A stretch of 34,667 bases of DNA from Bacillota bacterium. GTDB taxonomy: Bacteria > Bacillota > Clostridia > SK-Y3. The stretch is from positions 1-34,667 of the forward strand of contig JAKSBV010000487.1 of NCBI GenBank assembly GCA_022360955.1, read 5' to 3'. The notes below the pieces were generated by a model. It did no database searches, was not told the DNA's origin, and was given only the letters and a program-made list of their open reading frames with translations. This document shows, in pieces, positions 15,934-23,688 of the stretch. The translations under genes were made by a program, and so were the position numbers. Numbering within the stretch: position 1 is the stretch's first letter; each line of letters starts with the position of its first letter.

Positions 15934-18135
15934 CTATTGGGAATATATATCTGAAAATTCAATATTAATTCTTTCGATCCGACTTTGTAACAAGTCTTTG
16001 TCTGCAGTCACAATCTCCTCTTTCGGCAGTACTTTGACAGGGATTTCTATTATAAATTCACTGCCCTTTCCATATTCGCTTTCGGCCCTAATACTTCCGC
16101 CATGCAACTCAACAAGAGATTTAACCAGCGATAATCCTATACCGCTTCCCGAATGATTTCTCGTAAGTGATCTTTCCACTTGTCTAAACCGTTCAAAAAT
16201 GAGCTGCAACTTATCCTTGGGTATGCCCGTGCCTGTATCTTGTATGGAAATTAAAATACGCTCTCCCTTATCATAGATGTTAACGGATATACTTCCCCCC
16301 GAATTTGAAAATTTTACGGCATTGGATAAAAGGTTTAAAATAATTCTCTCAATTTTATCGGGATCACAAGCGATAATCTTCTCTTCTACATCCGTGTCAA
16401 ACTGAAAGTGTATCCCTTTATCCTGTATAAAATCCCTTATGGATAAAGCGATTTCTTCAATGATATTCACAATGTTATGATTTTGTAATTTCAAACTATA
16501 ATACCCTGCATCCATCTTTGTTATATCAATTAAATTGTTAATCAACCTCAATAATCTGTAGCAATTCTGTTTCATTACTTTTATGCGTTTGTCCGTCTTT
16601 TGTATTGTATTTTCCGTCATCCCCTTTTGTTGATATAGATCAAATAATTGCATCGTTCCCAAGATAATATTCAATGGTGTTCTCAGCTCATGAGAGATGT
16701 TTGCAAAAAAATCGGTTTTCAATTTATCTATTTCCAGCGCTTCTTTCAATTCTCTTGTTTTCTCTTCTACTTTTTTCTTCAGTTCTGCGCCCATCTTCCG
16801 CTCGGTAATATCACGGACAATAATCAATGCCGCATTTCCTTGCTCAAAATGAATAGGTATGGCCGCGGCCTCAATATCCCTAAAAGTACCGTCATGTTTG
16901 ATAATCTTGTATTCGTGCAATCCTATCGTTTCCCTTTCCTCATCCACTTTTCTCAAGTATGTGCGGGCCACTTCCCTATAAGCGGGGTGCACATGCCACA
17001 TTAACGATTTCTCCGACAATTTCTGACCGTTTTTTGCTCCTACCAATTCGCCCGCCGCAGTATTGGCAAAAATAATCTTACCGTTTTTATAGACCACGAT
17101 ACAATCAGGAAAAAATTCCACAACCTGCCGATAACGTTTTTCGCTTTCTCTTAATGCTGCCTCCGTACGCTTACGCTTAGTAATTTCCCGTACACAAGCA
17201 ACTTGTCCTATAAATTTTTGTTTGTCGTCATACAGAGGATTTCTGATCGCTTCTACCCATACATAATAACCGCTGGCATGTCGATAGCGGTATTCTAATC
17301 TTCCCGCAGTACCGGTATCATGTACTTTATCAAAATCTCTTTTCACCTGTTCTACATCTTCGGGATGAATAAATTCCAAAAAAGATTTACCCAAAATATC
17401 CGCCGGTTCATAACCTAAAAGATTTTTAGTGGAGGAACTAACATACTGAAAAATGCCTTCGATATCTGTTTTCAAAATCATATCCGTCATATTATCCGCA
17501 ATAATATGTAAATGTTGCTGGCTTGTTTTTAAATCATTCCGCGTTTTTTCAAAATAGATCAACAATATACCTAAAGCGCCGATCACCAATAATGTATTTC
17601 CGATAATGTAGCCCCAAGGCGCAAAACCCTCAATCTGACTTAGAAAAGGATAATCGGCTACATGCACACCCCATAAACTAAACGTAATGCCTGTTAAATA
17701 TTTACCGGCCCCTTCAATTGTAACGGACCTAAGCAAAAGAATGCCGATCCAAATATAAATAACACTAATAAATACGGTGGGCAGTAAAAAATGGTAATAG
17801 TTGTATTTGATCCCTATCACTACACTGATGCTTAAGATAAACCAGGCAAATATCAACCACTTCGAGATCTTTTTTCCTAAAAAACCATAGAGTCCCCATA
17901 CGAGAAAAAAGCTGCTCCATATCGCAAACATGGCTTCTGCGATCCGTATGAATACGATGTCGGACCACTCATGCATCAAAAACTTAAATATATAACTCAT
18001 TGAATAAATAGCCCAACTGAACATCCAAAGGCGAATATAGCCTTTTCTTTCCATGATAAAGAGATACATATATACCACAAACAATACAAATCCTATTAAG
18101 GCCGTAGAAAATTCAAATCCAATAATCCAAGGCAT
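15934..18135 (-). CDS. Membrane-bound PAS sensor histidine kinase (orphan)
   Basis: A 733-residue sensor kinase. The N-terminus (about 1-195) has seven hydrophobic segments, an integral sensor rather than a periplasmic loop. Two PAS/PAC modules follow (about 207-322 and 330-447), then a coiled coil (448-475), HisKA with F-F-A-N-I-S-H482-E-L-R-T-P, and HATPase_c with N-box N601-L-L-S-N-A-V-K-F, D633-T-G-T-G-I-P and G663-S-G-I-G-L-S. No response regulator is adjacent, so it is an orphan. In spore formers, orphan PAS kinases often feed phosphate to the Spo0A relay; a Spo0E-like antagonist lies 0.9 kb away, which is suggestive only. The start is ATG with GGGAGG-like sequence upstream. Confidence 0.92.
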   Translation of the reverse strand: MPWIIGFEFSTALIGFVLFVVYMYLFIMERKGYIRLWMFSWAIYSMSYIFKFLMHEWSDIVFIRIAEAMFAIWSSFFLVWGLYGFLGKKISKWLIFAWFILSISVVIGIKYNYYHFLLPTVFISVIYIWIGILLLRSVTIEGAGKYLTGITFSLWGVHVADYPFLSQIEGFAPWGYIIGNTLLVIGALGILLIYFEKTRNDLKTSQQHLHIIADNMTDMILKTDIEGIFQYVSSSTKNLLGYEPADILGKSFLEFIHPEDVEQVKRDFDKVHDTGTAGRLEYRYRHASGYYVWVEAIRNPLYDDKQKFIGQVACVREITKRKRTEAALRESEKRYRQVVEFFPDCIVVYKNGKIIFANTAAGELVGAKNGQKLSEKSLMWHVHPAYREVARTYLRKVDEERETIGLHEYKIIKHDGTFRDIEAAAIPIHFEQGNAALIIVRDITERKMGAELKKKVEEKTRELKEALEIDKLKTDFFANISHELRTPLNIILGTMQLFDLYQQKGMTENTIQKTDKRIKVMKQNCYRLLRLINNLIDITKMDAGYYSLKLQNHNIVNIIEEIALSIRDFIQDKGIHFQFDTDVEEKIIACDPDKIERIILNLLSNAVKFSNSGGSISVNIYDKGERILISIQDTGTGIPKDKLQLIFERFRQVERSLTRNHSGSGIGLSLVKSLVELHGGSIRAESEYGKGSEFIIEIPVKVLPKEEIVTADKDLLQSRIERINIEFSDIYSQ

Positions 18136-18447
18136 AAACTTCCTCCCAACATTGTTTTACTCTTTTCCTCATACGATGTATACTAATGTCATTAAATACA
18201 ATTCTCATTGAATACAATTAAATTACCGCCTGCTGTTAATAGCCTACTAAAAATTTCTTCTATAAGAATATTCTTTCAAGGCATCAAAAAATCCTGCATA
18301 TTTTTAAAACAAAATCTATAAATAAAAAAGTTTATGCTTTATCATCCAATATTTTACTTCCATGTATCGGTTTCTTTCGTATAAAAAACAAAAACCCCTG
18401 AGTTAATACTCAAGAGTTTTCGTTTACGCTTACCATTGGTCCTGCCA
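18136..18447. other. 312-base intergenic region
   Basis: AT-rich spacer holding the presumed promoter of the histidine kinase gene on its left and the terminator of the following minus-strand gene at 18391-18420. Nothing else was recognised. Confidence 0.5.
18383..18420 (-). terminator. Terminator after the TM1266-like gene
   Basis: Minus strand AAAACTCTTGAGT-ATTA-ACTCAGGGGTTTT, then TGTTTTTTAT. Stem has small mismatches. Confidence 0.75.
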
Positions 18448-18711
18448 CTATTCTCCAAACACCATTTTTTGAACCGTTACGCTTTCAATTTCCTTTAACA
18501 CCGCTTCTAATGCTGCAATTTCCGTTTCCGCATCTTCAATGAATTCTAAAATAATCAACCCTTTTTGACTGCAGATATTTTGGTCTCTGTGCGCCTCGTG
18601 CAGCCCAATCCTCGTTTTAATAATACAGCCGTTTTCCGTAAGCAGCTGCTGCACCTTTACCGCATCCTCTACTCTAACCCCCACATGAATGCCCATAATC
18701 ACTTTTGCCAT
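18448..18711 (-). CDS. Small ACT/ferredoxin-fold protein, TM1266 (iron-only hydrogenase regulator)-like
   Basis: An 87-residue protein with the beta-alpha-beta pattern of the NikR C-terminal/ACT-like fold: V-I-M-G-I-H-V-G-V-R-V-E-D-A-V-K-V-Q-Q-L-L at the start, R-I-G-L-H-E in the middle, and a C-terminal alpha-beta unit ending V-T-V-Q-K-M-V-F. This resembles the TM1266 family, proposed regulators or ligand-binding partners in FeFe-hydrogenase maturation gene neighbourhoods. No hydrogenase gene is in the window. The start is ATG with AGGAGGG 8-9 bases upstream. Single gene with its own terminator. Family assignment is moderate. Confidence 0.6.
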   Translation of the reverse strand: MAKVIMGIHVGVRVEDAVKVQQLLTENGCIIKTRIGLHEAHRDQNICSQKGLIILEFIEDAETEIAALEAVLKEIESVTVQKMVFGE

Positions 18712-19024
18712 TTTACTTTCCCTCCTATAGTATCCTCTTTTGCGTTCTTCCGTTAAGCAGTCTAAGATTTATATACCCCTGCGGACATCCTCAAAAACAC
18801 TTTTTTCAGTTTGCTTGTTTTAGATACCCCTTTACCCAACTTTTTTGAAACATCATTTGCACGGTTTTGCCGGAAATCCCTTCAATGACTCACTTCATAC
18901 TTGTCCTTGGTGGAAATAAACAAATTATTTTTATAAACTTTGTTATAAAATACTATGTCATTTATACCATAAAATGTTATATAATTTATCATCGTTACAA
19001 ATGATAAAATTTGGGAGATTGGAT

Positions 19025-19219
19025 ATGAATATCACGAAAATAGATCAATTGAAATTAGAAATTCAGGAATTGCAAACTAAGTTGAACCATCTCTATAGCG
19101 ACCCCGCGGCTTGTTATGAAGATGTTTTAAAATTGAGTCAAGAATTGGACATATTAATTGTTAATTGTCAAAAACTGATACAAGCGTCTGATCATAACAG
19201 CAAACTTCATTGTGCTTGA
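19025..19219 (+). CDS. Spo0E-like aspartyl-phosphate phosphatase
   Basis: A 64-residue two-helix protein of the Spo0E family, which dephosphorylates Spo0A~P and restrains sporulation. The family signature S-Q-E-L-D is visible at about residues 39-43, preceded by a helix I-E-L-Q-type segment (K-L-E-I-Q-E-L-Q-T-K-L). The start is ATG at 19025 with GGGAG 8 bases upstream; the reading frame is open farther 5' to 18974 but lacks a ribosome site there. It lies upstream of the UspA-like gene on the same strand, separated by 288 bases with a separate promoter. Confidence 0.85.
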   Translation: MNITKIDQLKLEIQELQTKLNHLYSDPAACYEDVLKLSQELDILIVNCQKLIQASDHNSKLHCA

Positions 19220-19347
19220 GACATTGTGGCGCATCCCCTTTGTCTCTAGATGTCTTCGGCACGTTTTGATCGTCTGTCATCTTCTATTTTAAAAAAGTAA
19301 ATTTTTTCATTTATTCATCATTTGTTCATAAATTTTTCATTTATTTC

Positions 19348-19356
19348 TGGTATAAT
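19348..19356 (+). promoter_or_regulatory. Extended -10 promoter of the UspA-like gene
   Basis: TGGTATAAT (TGnTATAAT) about 150 bases before the start at 19508. No clear -35 is seen, which is usual for extended -10 promoters. Confidence 0.5.
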
Positions 19357-19507
19357 AATAGACATAAAAGTAAAGTCTTTTTGAATAGTAATAGTTAAAC
19401 GATTTTGTTGATCTTTAAAAATGATGTGTCGGCTCCGCATAAATCATGTGACCGAAACAGCATTGATGAGACATCAAAAAATATTGTAAAAGAGGTTTTG
19501 ATGAGAT

Positions 19508-19942
19508 ATGGTACCTAAAGTGATGGTATGTGTAACACGTCAAAAAACATGTGAACGGTTAATAAAAATAGGGACAAAAATTGCGCTGGACCTTAAAGCA
19601 GTATTATCTGTCGTACATGTAGCAAAAATAGGAACAAACTTTTTAGGTAACCCCGATGAAGGAGAGGCACTGGATCATTTATTCCAAATTTCTAAAAACG
19701 CCGGAGCAGATATGTCTGTTCTGCGTTCCGACAATGTAGTGAATACACTCGTGGAATTTGCGAAGAAAAATAAGGTCTCGGTGTTAATTCTAGGTGAATC
19801 TCCCGATTCAAAAGACGAAAACAATATTATCAAACAATTGCAACGCCGGCTCCCTGATATTGACATACAAATAGCTTCACGGTATCGACATGAACATAGA
19901 AAATTAAATGCTAAATATTATATCCTCCCATCTTTTCAATAG
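19508..19942 (+). CDS. UspA-like universal stress domain protein (KdpD-USP type)
   Basis: A 144-residue protein with the USP nucleotide-binding fold. The opening V-M-V-C-V-T-R-Q-K-T-C-E-R-L-I resembles the USP domain embedded in KdpD sensors more than free UspA. The beta strand V-S-V-L-I-L-G-E-S (95-103) corresponds to the ATP-site region, but the usual G-x2-G-x9-G(S/T) loop is not evident, so ATP binding is doubtful. The start is ATG at 19508; the closest ribosome-site-like AGAGG is 12 bases upstream, an unusually long spacing. It sits 200 bases upstream of the encapsulin operon and is separated by a strong terminator. Confidence 0.75.
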   Translation: MVPKVMVCVTRQKTCERLIKIGTKIALDLKAVLSVVHVAKIGTNFLGNPDEGEALDHLFQISKNAGADMSVLRSDNVVNTLVEFAKKNKVSVLILGESPDSKDENNIIKQLQRRLPDIDIQIASRYRHEHRKLNAKYYILPSFQ

Positions 19943-19946
19943 ATCC

Positions 19947-19987
19947 AAAGACAAGGAGACGTAAACAGACGTCCCTTGTCTTTTTTT
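19947..19987 (+). terminator. Terminator after the UspA-like gene
   Basis: Stem AAAGACAAGG-GACGT / ACGTC-CCTTGTCTTT with a short interior mismatch and loop AAACAG, then TTTTTTT. It separates the UspA-like gene from the encapsulin operon. Confidence 0.9.
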
Positions 19988-20101
19988 GATGTGAAGCAAG
20001 CCATGTTTTCTTCGTTCTCTTATCCTTGGTGCATTTCTTCCGGTTGAAAAATCTCCCTAAATAATCGATAAATTTAATCACTTATGTTAAATCCACTGCA
20101 T

Positions 20102-20129
20102 ATATTGGTATAGGTATATAACATAGATT
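20102..20129 (+). promoter_or_regulatory. Candidate sigma-E-like promoter of the encapsulin operon
   Basis: ATATT (20102-20106), 15-base spacer, CATAGATT (20122-20129), close to the sporulation sigma-E pattern (ATATT, 14-15 bases, CATACAnT; six of eight positions in the -10). It lies 22 bases upstream of the chosen start. The region is AT-rich, so chance matches are possible. Confidence 0.3.
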
Positions 20130-20151
20130 TTATATAAAGGAGATGACACAA

Positions 20152-21579
20152 ATGGATATAAACGAAAATTTAATGACTCAATATAGTCTAAAACCAAATA
20201 TTGCGCGTAACTTATCCCACTCTACAAAATCCGTTCCTATGATGGAAGAAATAACGCCGCGATGGCTTTTGACCTTTCTTCCCTGGACAGCAGTAGAATC
20301 CGGCATTTATCGGGTAAACAAGCTAAAAGAACACTATGTTACTCCTGGAAACGTTCCCTTTGAAGCCTATGAAGATTTGACAATCCATCCCAAACACCTT
20401 CACAGGATTCCACCCTTCCGGTATATTGATCCCTCATTGATTGATTCGGTGGTCCCCTTGTTTGAAAAAGAAGAATATAATCCGGGAAAAGCGGTGACTA
20501 ACAGTGAAAATGAAGGGAATAAGTTTTTTATTGTCGCCAAAGGGCAGGTAGAAGTCTCCACCTTGGGCCATCGAGGTAAAAAACTGATTGTCTCCATACT
20601 GTCGGATGGGGATCATTCAAATATTGACGCTTTCATGCAGAAGTCAAACCGGTACATAGGCGTCAGAGCCCTTACGCCTTGCGTATTGTTTTCCTTAGAA
20701 AGAACAGCCTTTGAAAACTGGATAAACCAGTCCTCCCAATTACGCGAGAACTTTAATAACGCTTTACATAAATGGGAGAATGAACGGGCTAATGCAAATA
20801 AACACGGTGAAAAATTGATCAACCTGCATTCGGGGCATTTGGGGGAAAATACTGCACCTCATACCTTCCCCGATTATGAGGAATATCCCCGTGAATATAT
20901 ATTAAGTTATGTCCAAACCATTTTAAGGGTCAATACCCAAGTTTCGGATATTTTTAATATACCTATAGATCAATTGCACGAACAAATGCGGCTCACCATC
21001 GAAGCAATGAAAGAAAAACAAGAGTGGGAAATGATAAACAACAGGGATTTCGGATTGCTAAACGCTGTAGCGCCATCTATGAAGGTGCAGACAAAGAAAG
21101 GCATGCCTACGCCTGATGATATGGATGAGTTGCTCGCACGTGTGTGGAAAAAACCTGCTTTCTTTTTGGCGCATCCTAAAGCCATTGCCGCTTTTACGCG
21201 AGAATGCACTCGAAGAGGCGTACCGCCCAAAACGGTCAATTTTTATGGTTCTCCTTTTGTGACTTGGAGAGGCGTACCCCTTATTCCCTCTGATAAGCTT
21301 CCGATCAAAGGTGATTCTAGCCGCCAATCACGCTGTGGAACGACGAGTATTCTACTCATGCGCGTAGGCGAAGGTGAACAGGGCGTTATCGGATTGCATC
21401 AGCCGGGCATACCGGATGAAAAACATTCGCCAAGTCTGTCTGTAAAATTCGGTGGCATTGACAATACCGGGATCACCTCTTATATATTGAGCCTATACTT
21501 TTCAGTTGCCGTATTGACAAACGATGCGTTAGGTATGCTTGAAGATGTAGAGGTGGGATATTATCATGACTATGAATAA
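20152..21579 (+). CDS. Family 2B-type encapsulin shell protein with inserted cNMP-binding-like domain
   Basis: Shell protein of a protein nanocompartment (HK97 phage capsid fold), a relative of EshA/SrpI. The 475-residue protein has the N-terminal arm and extended-loop region (1-90, with T-P-R-W-L-L-T-F-L-P-W and G-I-Y-R-V-N), a cyclic-nucleotide-binding-like domain (about 92-210; P-G-K-A-V ... F-F-I-V-A-K-G-Q-V-E-V ... S-D-G-D-H), and the capsid core (about 235-475) with M-I-N-N-R-D-F-G-L-L, F-F-L-A-H-P-K-A-I-A-A-F, T-S-I-L-L-M-R-V-G and G-M-L-E-D-V-E-V-G-Y-Y. The inserted domain defines Family 2B. Its phosphate-binding cassette is degenerate (D-G-D-H-S-N-I-D-A instead of G-E-x-A), so nucleotide binding is uncertain. 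The ATG at 20143 abuts the AAAGGAG site; the ATG at 20152 has correct spacing and was chosen. It overlaps the next gene by 14 bases. Confidence 0.93.
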   Translation: MDINENLMTQYSLKPNIARNLSHSTKSVPMMEEITPRWLLTFLPWTAVESGIYRVNKLKEHYVTPGNVPFEAYEDLTIHPKHLHRIPPFRYIDPSLIDSVVPLFEKEEYNPGKAVTNSENEGNKFFIVAKGQVEVSTLGHRGKKLIVSILSDGDHSNIDAFMQKSNRYIGVRALTPCVLFSLERTAFENWINQSSQLRENFNNALHKWENERANANKHGEKLINLHSGHLGENTAPHTFPDYEEYPREYILSYVQTILRVNTQVSDIFNIPIDQLHEQMRLTIEAMKEKQEWEMINNRDFGLLNAVAPSMKVQTKKGMPTPDDMDELLARVWKKPAFFLAHPKAIAAFTRECTRRGVPPKTVNFYGSPFVTWRGVPLIPSDKLPIKGDSSRQSRCGTTSILLMRVGEGEQGVIGLHQPGIPDEKHSPSLSVKFGGIDNTGITSYILSLYFSVAVLTNDALGMLEDVEVGYYHDYE

Positions 21580-23200
21580 GTCCGAAGCTGATTTATATTC
21601 TGATCATGTCCTAGCAGAATCCATACCGCCCAACATAGAGCCTCAAGGGCGTTTTAACCGGGATTTTGTCAGTCAACTCGCCAATGACCTGTATAAGGAA
21701 GGCTTTGAGCATATACCTGAAACTGATATGATAGAGGATAAAGGATTGAAAGAAGCAGAGAATATCAACTTGCTGCCGGAAGCATCGGATCCTTCCGGCA
21801 GCTCAAATGCACCTGATGCCGCCCAGGAACCCAATGTACAAAATATTCGGGCAGATAAGCTTGTAAATGCCGAATCAGCCTCTTATATGCATCCGGTGCA
21901 CAACGTAAAAAATAATTATTATTTTCTTTCGGATTATACACCGATAATGATATCCAACAATCCGAATAAACCCTGTTTTCATCATATTGATGTTCGCTCC
22001 ATACGTAATGATTTTCCGATCCTGCAAAAGAGAATAAACGGGAAGCCCTTAATCTGGCTTGACAATGCGGCAACGACTCAAAAGCCCCGATGTGTCATTA
22101 ACACTTTGAGCCAATATTATCATGGATATAATTCCAATATACATCGAGGTGCTCATACATTAGCCCGTACGTCTACCGATGCTTATGAGTCGGCACGCAA
22201 AAAGGCACAAACGCTCATTGGCGCATCCTTACCGGAAGAAATCATCTTTGTACGCGGTACAACGGAAGCGATTAACCTTGTCGCTCAAACATACGGTAAA
22301 ATGACCCTCAACCCGGGTGATGAGATTCTTCTAACTGCTATGGAGCACCATTCAAATATTGTACCCTGGCAGATGCTCCGTAGAGAAAAAGGAGCCGTCA
22401 TTAAAGTAATCCCTATTAACGACCGGGGCGAAGTGATCCTTGAAGAATATGCCAAGCTGCTATCTTCCAGAACACGCATAGTAGCCGTCACACATGTTTC
22501 CAACGTTTTAGGCACGATTAATCCGATAAACACTATGATTAAGATGGCCCATGACCACGGCGCATGTGTGCTCATTGACGGCGCACAGGCTGCTCCCCAT
22601 TTCAGGGTTAATGTAAAAGAATCGGATGCGGATTTTTATACCTTCTCCGGTCATAAAGCTTATGGTCCGACCGGTATAGGCGTTTTATACGGCAAAAAAG
22701 CATTGCTTGAAGCGATGCCGCCCTGGCAAAGAGGCGGGGGTATGATAAAGAATGTTAGCTTTAGCGAAACCACTTATAATACCCTTCCTTATAAATTTGA
22801 GGCGGGAACAGGCAATATTGCAGATGCAATCGGTTTGGGCGCAGCCATTGATTATATGCAAAAAATAGGACTGGATGACATTGAGTGTCACGAAAAGGCA
22901 TTAACTGCCTATGCGATGGAGGCCCTTTCCGCAATCCCGGGTTTGACGATCATCGGTACCGCACCAAACAAAATCAGCGTTATTTCATTTGTCATAAACG
23001 GTATTATACCGGAAATCGCAGCACGCTACCTTGACCAGGAGGGTATTGCTCTCCGTGTCGGTCACCACTGCGCTCAACCGGCCATGCAAAGGTTTAGGGT
23101 AACCAGTACGATTCGCGCTTCTCTGGGTATATATAATACGGCAGAAGACATTGATGCGCTGGTAAACGCCCTTTTTAAAATCGTTAAATACTACCGTTAA
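21566..23200 (+). CDS. Encapsulated SufS-type cysteine desulfurase with long N-terminal extension (cargo)
   Basis: PLP enzyme that takes sulfur from cysteine as a persulfide. The 544-residue protein has a class V aminotransferase fold of SufS/CsdA type from about 145 on: D166-N-A-A-T-T-Q-K-P, H260-H-S-N, the PLP lysine K364 in S-G-H-K-A-Y-G-P, and the persulfide cysteine C502 in R-V-G-H-H-C-A-Q-P. The preceding ~145 residues are low-complexity and probably disordered (rich in Asn, Pro, Asp, Glu, Ser), as in desulfurases loaded into Family 2 encapsulins; segments 31-48 (N-R-D-F-V-S-Q-L-A-N-D-L-Y-K-E-G) and 118-125 (Y-Y-F-L-S-D-Y) are candidate shell-binding motifs. The start overlaps the shell gene, with GAGGTGG 9 bases upstream, giving translational coupling. 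No SufU/SufE partner is adjacent. Confidence 0.95.
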   Translation: MTMNKSEADLYSDHVLAESIPPNIEPQGRFNRDFVSQLANDLYKEGFEHIPETDMIEDKGLKEAENINLLPEASDPSGSSNAPDAAQEPNVQNIRADKLVNAESASYMHPVHNVKNNYYFLSDYTPIMISNNPNKPCFHHIDVRSIRNDFPILQKRINGKPLIWLDNAATTQKPRCVINTLSQYYHGYNSNIHRGAHTLARTSTDAYESARKKAQTLIGASLPEEIIFVRGTTEAINLVAQTYGKMTLNPGDEILLTAMEHHSNIVPWQMLRREKGAVIKVIPINDRGEVILEEYAKLLSSRTRIVAVTHVSNVLGTINPINTMIKMAHDHGACVLIDGAQAAPHFRVNVKESDADFYTFSGHKAYGPTGIGVLYGKKALLEAMPPWQRGGGMIKNVSFSETTYNTLPYKFEAGTGNIADAIGLGAAIDYMQKIGLDDIECHEKALTAYAMEALSAIPGLTIIGTAPNKISVISFVINGIIPEIAARYLDQEGIALRVGHHCAQPAMQRFRVTSTIRASLGIYNTAEDIDALVNALFKIVKYYR

Positions 23201-23254
23201 ATCTATTTTGGGAATTTCGGCACACTTGTATGTGAAAATTAGTGTTTTAGAACC

Positions 23255-23296
23255 ATATAATACCCCCAATGGTCAAGGCCATTGGGGGTATTATAT
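23255..23296 (+). terminator. Long perfect hairpin after the cysteine desulfurase gene
   Basis: An 18-bp perfect stem (23255-23272 with 23279-23296; ATATAATACCCCCAATGG and its complement) with a 6-base loop. No U-tract follows, so besides termination it may protect the transcript's 3' end. Confidence 0.75.
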
Positions 23297-23688
23297 AGTA
23301 TTTGTTAACCCTCTCCACTTTCTGTCAAATAAAAATTTTAATATCCTTTGTACTTTTTCGGGTCTTGTTGCTGTTAATACATCATCGTGTCGTCACCGTT
23401 CCAAGCAGCCTGCAAAGTCCAACGCAATGAATTCTTTATAATGTCACAGTCTTAAACCGTATGAAATAAATTGATATGTCTAAGACCCATAAAAATCTTT
23501 TATCTTTACTTATGTAATCTAAAGAACTTAATCGTCGGCCGGTGCATAGTATGAAAGTATAGGATTCGATACACTTTTGATCAAGATAACGCACTGCAGC
23601 CTTAAAATACATTTGATTTTAAAGTTCGTTATCCATATATAAAATTATGTGACGACATAAAAAATTTCTATGAAAGGAGAATTCATGC
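23297..23688. other. Gap between encapsulin operon and DUF4489 gene
   Basis: About 390 bases without a believable gene. Near the right end a nested inverted repeat is seen: GATAACG (23585-23591) with CGTTATC (23627-23633), enclosing TTAAAAT/ATTTTAA, just before an AT-rich stretch that may hold the promoter of the next gene. Confidence 0.4.

Noticed and set aside
20152-21579. Prophage capsid gene
   Set aside because: The HK97-like protein has the EshA/SrpI family pattern with an inserted regulatory domain and a coupled desulfurase gene; no terminase, portal or tail genes are nearby.
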